NCBI GenBank assembly: GCA_032717465.1
Contig: CM064658.1
Coordinates: forward strand, 5,762,001 to 5,826,000
Origin: Coenobita brevimanus
Lineage: Eukaryota; Arthropoda; Malacostraca; Decapoda; Coenobitidae
Reading direction: 5' to 3'
Length of the DNA stretch: 64,000 nt
Below are positions 1 through 10,602 of the stretch, one piece after another. A model generated the notes under the pieces. That model was not told where the DNA came from and ran no database searches. It saw only the letters and a program-made list of their open reading frames with translations. The translations under genes and the position numbers were made by a program. Numbering within the stretch: the stretch's first letter is position 1; every line of letters starts with the position of its first letter.

Positions 1-345
1 TGTGGCAGGGAGGAGGCAAGGGGAGGCAGCTGTGGCAGGGAGGAGGCAAGGGGAGGCAGCTGTGGCAGGGAGGAGGCAAGGGGAGGCAGCTGTGGCAGGC
101 TGGTGGTATGGGAAGGCAGCTGTGGCAGGCTGGTGGTATGGGAAGGCAGCTGTGGCAGGCTGGTGGCAGGCTAGTGGCAGGGGGAGGCAGCTGTGGCAGG
201 TTGGTGGCAGCTGTGGCAGGCTGGAGGCAGTGGGAGAAAGCTGTGGCAGGCTGGTGGCACGGGGAGGGAGTGATGGTGGCAGTTATGGCGTCACAGGGAA
301 GGAATTGTGGTGGCAGGTTGGTGGCACAGGCCTGCCAGTCAAGTA
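1..345 (+). repeat. GC-rich minisatellite, about 30-bp unit
   Basis: The window opens inside a tandem array. Three identical 30-bp units (TGTGGCAGGGAGGAGGCAAG plus GGGAGGCAGC) fill 1-90. Two variant units with CTGGTGGTATGGGAAGG follow to about 150, then progressively degenerate units of variable length to about 345. The unit length is a multiple of three, so long Gly/Arg/Ala/Trp-rich reading frames run through it; I regard these as by-products of the repeat. The array probably continues before position 1. Confidence 0.9.
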
Positions 346-1995
346 ACTACGGTATCTGAAATAGTAGAAAAAAATATGTACACAGAATCTGCAAGGAAAA
401 GTCCAGTACATACAGACACGATTCATCTCAATACCTACACAAAGTTCACTCTAGGATTCTGACTGGCAAAAAAAGCTATGGACACTAAGATTAAACTTTT
501 ATGGGCCATATGCCTAATACTATATGATACAATATATTCTACTTTGTATCCACCTGAAAAAACTGGGTTACTCTCATACTAACTGCTAGGTCAAAGGTTC
601 ATGAAATTTGATTATTATAAGGTAGGAATGAGTCTGGCTAAGGGAAGGATATTGAATTGCAGTACTGTCTTATTCTGTCAATGAGCTGTGGGGAGTTAGC
701 TGCAAAAGGACTGGCAAATCAGCTATGTAGGTAGCAAAACATCTTTATGGACAAATTTTCTATAAATTACCCTACTTTAAAAAAAGGGAGGGGGGGGCGC
801 TTTCCATGCACAAAAAAAAAATCAGGCATACAAAAAACAATTACAGTACTGACAAATCCATATCACACCACACGAAGAGAATATACTGAACAAAAAAATA
901 CAACCTGTACTCTGACGAATACAATGCAGTCTTCAACTTTGTAGTCCATCCTCCCTCTATTATTGCTGCTGCTGTATTTAATTTTGTTCTGTATCCCTGG
1001 GTACTGTAATATCCATCTTGTAACCCTTCCTCTCTCTCCACCTCTACTGCTGCTGTAACTGATTTTGTTGAGTATCCGTGGTTGCTGTAATATCTTCTGG
1101 GGAAAATACATTACACAATACAGATGTTATATACAGCACTTCCGTTCTAAGCTGACCAAAATCCGTAACTTCTCTCACCTCTGCTGATGGCCAGATGTAG
1201 TCACACTGGACGGTTTTAAATAGTAATCAAGAAATTTCATTCCTACTTCGTAAACGAAACTCACCGAATTACATGCAGCCATGACTGGTAGTACTCAGAA
1301 CTATACAAGTGGGCCAGTTATGTCATGTAAAACATACAGACTAGAAGATGGTAAAATGCCTACCTAAGTAACCAGTAAAACTGTCTTGGTAACTTTCATT
1401 CCGATGACAAACTAACTCAGGCCACCACCGGATGATATCTGTTAGTAGTCAGTGGTAAGAACTTATATAAAAAATTCTGCATCATTCGTGCTATTGGACA
1501 GCACAAAATTAATTACCAACTTGCAAATTTTGCAAGTTGATTGGTCACACACAGCATGAGTTAGGACATCCACCTATGTTTGGCTGGTGACGACCCCAAG
1601 CTTCCACTTACAAGCACAAGCAGCAGTCTCGCATCTGCAACCAACTCATGTCATTGTGTGCTGCCTGATCTTGGTGACTGCATCACTCACTGTATGGATG
1701 GCTGACAACCCGCCTGTAGTTCTCAGACCTTCGAAGGACCTATTAGATTGAGGCAAAAGTGGGAAGTATTGCCTCTTAAAGTCAAGAATGAGAACTTGGA
1801 AAGGTTGGAGGAAGACTGAGCCAGCTACAGCCACAGGTCAGCAAAATGGAATCAAAGAGAACATCATCCAGAGCATTGTATTTGCCAAAGGACGGAAGAC
1901 CTTTAAGCCTGTCTACTGCATAACCTCACCATGACTGACAAGGCACATAGTTGGAAAACCAAATTCTGATGCCAGATGGAGAGGCACCTTGGAGC
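346..1995. other. No gene recognised; AT-rich unique-looking sequence
   Basis: Short open frames only, none with recognisable protein content or splice context. A small palindrome around 1514-1540 (arms CAACTTGCAAA / TTTGCAAGTTG) is the only local structure I noticed. Confidence 0.6.
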
Positions 1996-2297
1996 TTATG
2001 TTAACCAGATGTGGACAACAGTACTTCTGTGGCCAGATACCATCTTTGTATGATGGCCAAGGAACTGATCTTATGGTAACCACAAGTGGACAACCAGCAT
2101 TTCTGTGGCCAGACACCATCTTTGTATGAAGGCCAAGGTACTGATCTTATGTTAACCAGATGTGGACAATCAGTATTTCTGTGGCCAGACACCATCTTTG
2201 TATGAAGGCCAAGGAATTGATCTTATGTTAACTAGAAGTGGACAACCAGTATTTTTGTGGCCAGACACCATCTTTGTATGAAGGCCAAGGAATTCTA
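1996..2297 (+). repeat. Tandem repeat, about 76-bp unit, four copies
   Basis: Four imperfect direct repeats start at about 1996, 2071, 2148 and 2223 (spacing 75-77 bp). Each contains TTATGTTAACCAGATGTGGA, then TTTCTGTGGCCAGACACCAT and CTTTGTATGAAGGCCAAGG. The copies differ by scattered substitutions, so the array is not very recent. Open frames across it are repeat-driven. Confidence 0.88.
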
Positions 2298-3016
2298 TGC
2301 ACATCCCCAACCCACCTAAATTCAATGCACCTCACACCTGGTTTGCAAAGTTTAAGCAACATGACAATGACAAGCACATTATCTTGGATGAGGCAGCAAC
2401 CTGTCTTACCAAATAATGTAGATAAAAACAAACTGCAAATAACTGACAAGCACCAGGATACTATTTGCAGTCTGGAGCTGTCTGTCACAGGTGGTAACCA
2501 GAAGGTTCAAAGGATGTAGAAACCCTTGCCAATGTCAGTTTATCAGTTACCGGTATTCTTCTCTTTCGAGTGAAATGTTATTCAAAGTCATGACATTCAG
2601 TGCACTACATTCTGACATCTTGTAAATCCTATCTTTTCCTTCCTCATCCCTCTCTTCACAAGGTGCATATGCAACAACTGCTGTCGCTCTCATTTTCATG
2701 AACTAGAGTTTGACATACATACAAACAGTACATCATGAGCTGACATATCTGTAATCTGTCATTTCCCTCTGCCACTCATCACTCTTCAGTAACAATTCCT
2801 CATTTGCATCTTCCACATGCATTCGTAACTGACCTTACACATTTCTCACCCTCCCACTGCTCCATTTCACACCCTTTCATCTTTGTTTCACACAACGCCA
2901 TCACAGCATACCTAATACAAACACATCACCACTTCCACCCTCTTACCCTCCCCAATCATGTCTCACATTCCACACGGCCATACAATCCTGTCCATTCGGT
3001 TGGGACCCCTGGGCAG
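2298..3016. other. No gene recognised; CA/TC-rich stretch
   Basis: About 720 bp lacking a supportable gene. The part from 2760 to 3000 is rich in CAC/CTT and can be read as a Ser/His-rich frame, which I do not believe is coding. Confidence 0.55.
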
Positions 3017-3332
3017 TTAACCCGTGGACTGCAAGCCACCGCTCAGGCTGGGTGGCATCGTGTTGCGAATCATAGCTCAGGCTGTGCTGCCCGTGCATCA
3101 CTGTAAACAACTCGACCCCTATGCAAACTTACGCATGGCGCTACGCAAAGACGGAGAATTTTTTTTTTTCTTTTCATCAGATGATGCCTTGGATGTTTAC
3201 CTTCAAGTTTGTAATAAACAAAAACAATTTTTTTTTCATTTTTTCACTACTCCTGTACATAAACTTACACACGGCCCTATGCAAAGACGGAGAGATTTTT
3301 TTTTTTGCACCAGATGATGCCCTGGATGTATA

Positions 3333-4731
3333 CAGTGCTCATCAGAAGTATCAAGCGCCCTGCGTCCCTCCTAAGAAAACCTTTCAACATTGAAAAAACA
3401 TATATAAATAATGCATTTTATTTACCTTTAGTGCTTCGTAGGGTAGCCTTTACGTTTCTTCACGGACCTGAGACGTCTTGGAAGTGAAAGGGCGAGGCTC
3501 CTGAGGTGCTGGAGGGGTATTTTGTCCCAGGAGTCACGAATGGCGGCTTCCAGCTTAGGCAGAGCTCACGTCCTTCCCTTGGAGACTCTTCTTTACAAGG
3601 TACCAGAGGTTTTCAATCGGGTTGAGGTCTGGGCTATTTCCTGGCCAGTCTTTCATGAGTGATACCTCACAGTCACGAAGCCAATTGGTGACCGATTTGG
3701 CCTTGTGAGCAGGTGCACTGTCCTGCTGAAACATTAGTGCACCTGTTAGCTCGAATGAGTCTGGTAAATGATCACACAGAAGCTCCAGGCAAACATCCTG
3801 ATTCACTCTAACATTCTTGGGAAGCACAACAAGCTTCCCCAAACCTTGACCAGAGAAACAAGCCCATACCATGAGTGAATCAGGATGTTTAACTGTGCTT
3901 TCTACGTACCGTGGGTCAAGTGGGTCACTACCTTTGCATCGATATACACGTGCTCCTCTGTTACAGGTTACACTAAACGTTGCCTCATCAGACCACAACA
4001 CTGACAACCATTGCTCCTCACACCAGTTTAGATATTTATTAGCAAAGGCAAGCCTACGAATTCTCTGGTTCTTGGTGAGAAGAGGCTTTCTCACAGGCCT
4101 GATACTTGTGTAACCAAGTTCATGGACCCTACGAGACACTGTTCTCACAGACACCTCACCAAACACTTCCGGGTTGCTCTCCTTTATTTTCCTTGCACTC
4201 ACACGAGGATTAAACTCCACTGCACATTTTAAAACATTAGCAGACCTTGGGGAAGTTTTCCTAGGCCTACCAGACCACGGTTTCTTTGTGGGAACTTCAC
4301 CACTGTTTTCCAACCGAAACCGTGCACACCAACGACGCACTGTCGATCGTGCCACACCAACCAAAACACTAAATTCCTCTGCCTGGTGGCCTGCCTCCTT
4401 TAGAGCAATGATCTGGGATATGATTTCTCTCGATAGTTCACGGGTAGATGCCATAACAAAGTGGTGAAGGCCAAAACACTGCGGGACACTCAGTAAAAAA
4501 AAATGGCGCAATTTGAGAGGGAGATGTGGCGGAGTTCCTCTCTCTCAGGCAGCCCGTGGGCGACTGAGTTGGGAACCAACCAGCATGTCGGAAGGCCTCA
4601 GGGTACCGTGACGTCATGCTAGCACTGCAAAACTTGTGGCTCAATTTTTACCCCCTGAAATGGGTGATTCTTTTTGGGCAATAAATATTGCGCGCCCGGC
4701 GGTAGGCGCTCGATAATTTTGACGAGTACTG
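3333..4731 (-). mobile_element. Tc1/mariner-type transposon, copy 1
   Basis: Complete element of 1,399 bp flanked by a TA duplication (3331-3332 and 4732-4733). The left end begins CAGTGCTCATCAGAAGTATC; the right end read in reverse begins CAGTACTCGTCAAAATTATC, giving inverted repeats of about 20 bp with mismatches. The single gene reads on the minus strand. It is inserted in one of the internal repeats of the TTAA-flanked element 3021-4842: sequence before and after the TA (GGATGTA / TCTTCAAGTTT) is continuous in the paralogous repeat near 3195-3210, which supports the insertion point. Confidence 0.93.
3428..4454 (-). pseudogene. Tc1-like transposase, C-terminus frameshifted (copy 1)
   Basis: This encodes a DDE transposase that would cut and paste the surrounding element. 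From the ATG at 4454 the frame gives a paired-like helix-turn-helix region (around [12 protein letters not shown]), a GRPRK basic motif, and the catalytic residues in [18 protein letters not shown] and DLNPIENLW. Thirty-five residues separate the second D and the E, one more than in classical Tc1 (DD34E). The frame stops at 3555 after 299 residues. A two-base gap relative to the expected sequence near 3562 shifts the last roughly 40 codons (beginning [12 protein letters not shown]) into another frame, where they stay open to a TAA at 3428. Sequence upstream of 4454 is open but lacks an earlier ATG. A three-base insertion relative to copy 2 adds one Val (LVVLPK versus LVLPK). Confidence 0.9.
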
Positions 4732-4743
4732 TATCTTCAAGTT

Positions 4744-4785
<42 letters not shown>

Positions 4786-4846
4786 TTAGTTTTTTGCACA
4801 CCATGGGGTGAGATAAAAAGGGGCAATTGCGCAATCCACGGGTTAA

Positions 4847-7158
4847 TGGACCCCCTGAAGCTCCCTCAATTTTTTCCAATGATCATGTAATTTAACCTCT
4901 TTGCGCCACGTGTCCTCAATATGGACAGAACCCCCAGGTAGGGACCTATGAGCCTCGCGACTTTGAGCTGACAGGCGGAGGTCGGTGCGCCTAGCACCCT
5001 TCCAACAAATCCCTTGTATGGCAACTCTGGGGACTATGGGGTTAAGATAGAGAAATCTGGGAGGAACTAGTCCAACCAAACCCATGGTCTGCATTCAATT
5101 TTCTTTCTTAGGGTGGATTGCCAACCAAGGCTAACGAGTTCCACTTATCCTTCTAAATGGATGTCAGCCCAAGAATCTCACCTGCCCTTTGACAGGTCTT
5201 GTTTTTCATCCTGCTGTGTGTCTAGCCACCCTCCTCACTAGGTAAAACCAGTGGGGTTGCCAGTCTAGTAGCTGATGGTCCGATCATACCACAGGTGGTA
5301 CTGGACTTGGTACCAGTAGCAGATCAGAAGACCTGACCTTAATAAACAATAAGTGTAATAATAATAATTTGCATTTACCCCCCTCACCAAGCTCCAATCC
5401 CCCTACCTCTGCCAGATGAAGAGATGGAAGACACGATGAAGTACGCCACTTCCTGGTTACTCATAAGGTCATCTTAACACCTCTGGATATTAACCTGAAA
5501 AGGTTTAATGATTTTAGTAGGTGGAATAAAAGATCATAATGATGATGGTGATGTGATCTGAGAAGGATGACAATGAAGATGTTGCTGCTGCTAAAAGATA
5601 TGACAATGATGTTGATAATAACCACAAACAATATTCATAATAGCCATCTCTCAATATTCTTTCATTTATATCTTTTTTTTTTTTTTTCATATTATACTGT
5701 GTTACTTATCTTTCTTACTGTAAACACTGACAGATTTAATATTATAAAGCATATTCAGGTGTCATATGCAAATTAAACCGGTAAGATGATGCAAGGGGGC
5801 TTCATCGAGACATGAATACAAGCCCTAATGCTAGCCCTCTGGGGGTCATCTTTCACTAAACCCAGGTCCAAAATTAGCATCAGTAAAGTTCATAATCACC
5901 TAAAATACCACACAATGCCACTATAGGGAAGGAATAATGAAGAATCAGCTCCAAGTCAAAATATGGCACTGTAGCAGTGGAGGGAAAATAAAGGCTGGAA
6001 GAAACACACAAATATCAAGAACAGAGGTAAGACAGAAGGGCAGATGAGGACCATAAGGAGATAAACTCTGGAGATGAAAAAACGGTCCCTCTTAGTCGCC
6101 TCTTACAACAAGCAGGGATGCTGGGGCAGTATTCCCCCTCCCCAGGGGGGGTAGCCACTGTCAACTAGCCTACTACAGATATATCTAATCTAAAAATGAC
6201 ATATTGAGGTTGGCCTTCATACAGCTGTTTTTTACAAACTAGAGGCTAAACCATGAGCTAAAACCAGCAAATTACTTACCAACAGATGATGGAAGCTGTT
6301 GGAGGAAAAAAATTAGTGATTTCAAGTAGCTAAGAATTGTAACAATGTTAGCCTCAGCTTCAACTCTTGACATCTGTATGTGGTCACTCCATGGTGACTG
6401 TACTTATGGATGAATTTCTACCTATGAATGATGATTGTGTGGCTGGCTGCTAAGCTTACAACCATATGTCACTTTCATGGTAGTACAGTACCACCCAAGG
6501 TTGATGGAAGCTACGTATCTAATAAGATAATTATCAACATAAAGAAATTCTTATTGTCAACACTCAAAGTCTACCTAACATGCCAGGTCATCTGCAGTCT
6601 TCTCTTAGGCTGAAAGACAACAGTTGTTGAGTACCATAGCTACTTACTTGCTCACAATCCCGTCACAACTATCACTCTCACCAGGAGAAGAGGTTCATGA
6701 TTTAGAGCCCAGCTGGAGAGAGACTAAGCCCAGACCAGCAGATTCCAGGGATGGTGATGCATGTCTTGGCATGACTGATGGTATCAGAGAGACTGTGGAA
6801 TGGAGGGGAATATGGCGTCCAAGTGTTAAGCCAACCACTATGACACGGCCAATCAGCGACAGAATAGTTAATTACTGTATTATAACACGGTACATGAAAA
6901 TTTTTAAATAAATCAGAACTAATAAACAGACTGGGTCATACCCATACAAATTCGGACTGCATAAAGACATATACAATGATTTTAAACACTCACAACTGAG
7001 ATCAAATAAAATTTCATGTGTCACAACTTAAAAAAAAAATAATTGTGTAATGGTGGGGAATCACCAGAAAGCTGAAAAAATCCTAGGCCACCATCAGTAA
7101 GATTCGACTTCCACCTCCAACATAATGGGGTGATGCACTACGGAAGTACCCGGATGAA
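4847..7158. other. No gene recognised; degenerate repeats
   Basis: No supportable reading frame. AATAAT/GATGATG-rich tracts lie near 5355-5370 and 5540-5600, and a T-run near 5670-5690. The segment around 6088-6160 (CTTAGTCGCCTCTTACAACA through a C-run/G-run) looks like a dispersed-repeat head, but I could not find a second copy in the window. Confidence 0.5.
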
Positions 7159-7160
7159 TA

Positions 7161-9658
7161 CAGTGGAAGCTCGATTATCCAGGCTCGGATTATCCAGCTT
7201 TCGGTATATCCGGGCCGTGACCCAATGGTTCAGTGGTATAGTAATTCATAGAATTATCCGTACGATAGCTCCGGTTTAAACAGGAAGCATCCAGTTTCTA
7301 GGGAGAGAGGCATGGATAAACCAGAGAGAGTCTTGCTCACCCTGTCCCCACCCACACCACCTGCTCACAACTCGATCACAAGGGTGGTAGGATGGAGTTT
7401 GGTGAGGCAACTGTTACTCCTGACGTAGCCTAACCTTGCTTAACTACTTAATAATTTAACCTAACCTGACCTAACCTGGGCTCCAGCTGGGAAATTGGGA
7501 AACTAAATCCACTTTTGTGTACGATGAGTTTCATCCATTATGCCCGAAGCAATCGTAGGTACGGCTTAAAGAACGTGATAAAAGAGAAAATCTTTCAGCA
7601 AGAGAAGGTAATTTACTACCCTCAAAATAGAAAAACACAGAAAACAAACTGGAGGAATATGAAGTGAATTGGTGAGGTCTTTAGGCTGTATGCTTAGACG
7701 AAAAGTAATGGGTTTCCTAGTTTTAGGGAACGAAATGAAACAAGAATGTCTGCTAATCAGAAAAAAAAAAAAAAATACTCATCTCATGTGTTCTCGTAAG
7801 TTAGCATCGAGTTCTGCATTTTTCGTTAGGTATCGCGCCTCCCAACACATTTCGGACCAACAGAGCATTGTTATTTCTTCCTCTTACATTTGCTCTTCAC
7901 TCTTTTGTTCGTTCTTAAGTGTACTGTATGTGTGAAAGAGAGAATTAATAGAAACAATAATGCTTTCCATTAACCCCATCATAGCTGTCAGCCTCGAACA
8001 ATGCTTTACTGTACCGGTGTCAGGGATGTTGGGTTAGGGAGAGCTATAAAAAACTGCGAACAATTATGGGAAGGGAACGAAGGTCACTGGTATGTTTTCA
8101 CGACCCTCCTCTACCATCTCAAACAGTCAGGCGGCCTGCCACTTCATCTCAGATGTTTTCGCCGATATGTTTAAATGCTAATGTAACATTCACCCTAATT
8201 ATAAGTAAGTTTCTTCCAATATGCCGGAAACAAACGTAGGTAAGGCTTAAGGAACGTTATGATAATAAGAAAACAAACTAGAAAAATACAAAAACAAACT
8301 AGAGAATATGAATTGAATTGGTAAGGTTATTACGCTGTATGCTTGGACGAAAATTTAAGAGTTTCACAATTATAGGGGACGAAATGGAACAATTATGTTA
8401 ACTAATAAGAAAAAATACTTTCATCTCAAGTGTTCTTGTAAGGTGGCATTCAGTTCCACAGTCATTGTTCGATGTCGCTTCCCAACACATTTCGGACCGA
8501 CAGAGCATACAGTTATTTCTGCTCCTTACAGTTAAGTGTACATTTATTGCACATTCTTTTGTTCGTTCGTGTATGTGTGAAAGAGAGTATTGATACAAAC
8601 AATAATGTATTCCATTAACCCCTTATGGCTGTTAGCCTTGAACAATGCTTTACTGTACCGGTGTCAGTAACGTTAAGTTAGGGAGAGCCATAAAAACTGC
8701 GAACAATTATGGGAAGGGAACCAAGGTCACTGGTATGTTTATACGACCCTACTCTACAATCCCAAACAGCTCGGCGGTCCTTTCATCCCAGATGTTTTCG
8801 CCGATATGTTTAAATGCTAAAGTAACATGCACCCTAACTTTATGTTTAAATTCTAATGTAACATGCCCCCTAATTTTCTTTCACGAATCATAACAAATCA
8901 CAAGATGGGTTTAGGGAGGAGGGGAAAAAGCCAGGTGTACCAGACGAGTCTTTTCACATCTGTAAGAAAAAGAAACTGACTTTATAACTTTGAAAAAATG
9001 GTTTCAAGGTCTGCCACGGGAGTACACGAACATTGAGTATTTGAGGGGGGTAAACATACGCTTTGCTGTAAGCAGTAAAAGCACTTTACCAAATCAGTTC
9101 ATCTTGGTAGTCTGTTATATTTTTCTGATTATTTCTGGGTTGGTAAATAAACATTTCTTGTTAAATCTTTCCCCGCTGTTTTTATCTGTTCTGGTGTGAC
9201 GACTCTTTGATTCGTTAACGTAATGGCAGAAGACACTGTTCTAATCTAAGTGTTTAAACCTGGCCTAACCTAGCTTAACTGCACCTAATAATGTAACCTA
9301 ACCTAATCTTCAGTTGGGAAGTTGGGAAACGAAGTCCACATTTGAGTACGATGAGTTTCGTCCATTGTGCTGGAAACAATCGTAGGTACAGCTTTAGAAC
9401 GTGACGATACTAACAGGGAGGAAATCTTTCAGTAAGAAAACGTGATTTACCGAACTGAATATAGTCTGAAAAATACTGAAACAAGCTGGAGGAATATACA
9501 TTGAACTGGAAAGGTCTTTCTGGTACTTAAGTGTACATTTACCGGTCAATAAATCAGTCTAACAGTACAGTACTTGTGTTTCCGCCGGATTAATCGTGCT
9601 TTCGGATTAATCAGGCACCCCTTAACACCATATAGCCCGGATAATCGGGCTATCTCTG
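7161..9658. mobile_element. pogo/Tigger-type non-autonomous DNA element
   Basis: Element of about 2.5 kb flanked by TA (7159-7160 and 9659-9660). The left end is CAGTGGAAGCTCGATTATCC and the right end in reverse is CAGAGATAGCCCGATTATCC; CAG plus CGATTATCCGG-type ends are characteristic of Tigger/pogo elements. I find no transposase, so it would depend on another element. The interior consists mostly of a tandemly duplicated segment (about 7500-8200 and 8205-8890, with a third partial copy near 9340-9520) and contains CCTAACCTAACC-like tracts near 7440-7480 and 9270-9310. Confidence 0.75.
7500..8890 (+). repeat. Internal tandem duplication, unit about 650-700 bp
   Basis: Segments starting near 7525 and 8215 share successive landmarks in the same order: AATCGTAGGTACGGCTTAA-like, GCTGTATGCTTAGACGAAAA-like, CCCAACACATTTCGGACC, TGTATGTGTGAAAGAGAG, GCTTTACTGTACCGGTGTCA and TTTTCGCCGATATGTTTAAA. 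Identity is high but interrupted by indels. A third, shorter relative lies at about 9340-9520 (AATCGTAGGTACAGCTT). The duplication lies inside the pogo-type element. Confidence 0.85.
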
Positions 9659-10602
9659 TATTTCCGTTCTGCCACCTGGATCTCCCGTCTGTTGTTTTAG
9701 ATTTGTCCACCTTCCCAAGGAAGTGGACACAAGCAGATGAAGCCCGTCAGTGTGCTGGTGTATATTTATTAACCCTTACACCGCGGGCATGTTTCCCAAT
9801 GTTTTGCGTGTCCCGCAGGGTTACTCGGGCTCCGACAGATTCTCAAAAAATATTTGCCAAAAATCAGTTATTAGTCCTAGAATATCAAAATTACATATGC
9901 ATATGGCACATACCTTCAGCTTTCTCCTGGGATGTTTGTTGAGCCTTCGTCGATTACCGTAGGACTTGTGGAGACCTCTGAAGTCGGGTAACGAAGTCTC
10001 CACTTTACACTTCCCGACAACCTGTAATATGATTACCACAGCCAGATATTAACACTATAAACACTACTCTATGATTATCAGGTAGTTTGGGATCCATACT
10101 CCAAAAAAAACCCACTGTGAAAGCAATGAAAATTACGAGCGCGTATGACCTTCCCACTTGCGCTAGTTCGCTGTTGGTATTCTGTCATTTATTATTCATA
10201 AAACTCCTCACACTTTATATTTCTATTACTATATAACACTTATATATATATCTGGAGTCTTTATCCATAAGTTTCCTTCAGTAGTATTAGTTTATTGTCA
10301 CTGAAGTCATTCAATTTTTCATTCAGTAAAATACGTAGAGAGCCACAGATTCACTTTCACCGTTATAACATCAAGTATTTGTACTCATATTCTTATATTA
10401 CTAATTACTTACATTTCTATTTACATTTTCTATTGTATTTTCAATATTTACACTTCTATTTTACTTACACTATGTTATTCACTGTCACTTTCAGTAAGAT
10501 AAAACTATATTACACTGTTCAATCATATGTACTGTACATCCATTGCTTTCACTTGCTATTTACACATTATTTTCACAATATTTTCCTTTCCCACTTGCAC
10601 TT

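Larger units (their letters stand above)
3021..4842. mobile_element. TTAA-flanked non-autonomous element (piggyBac-type MITE) hosting a Tc1 insertion
   Basis: The left edge reads TTAA at 3017-3020 followed by CCCGTGGACTGC. The right edge reads GCAATCCACGGG followed by TTAA at 4843-4846. The ends are inverted repeats with one mismatch over about 12 bp, and the TTAA duplication is the hallmark of piggyBac-type integration. Outside the nested Tc1 copy the interior has no coding capacity. It contains two direct copies of a segment with CAAAGACGGAGA followed by a T-run and CAGATGATGCC (about 3125-3200 and 3262-3331), and a 33-nt A-run ending near 4782. Without the nested element it would be about 420 bp. 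Confidence 0.72.

Noticed and set aside
2..346. Gly/Trp/Arg-rich protein-coding gene
   Set aside because: The frame is a by-product of a 30-bp tandem repeat; other frames are open too, and the first codon is not ATG.
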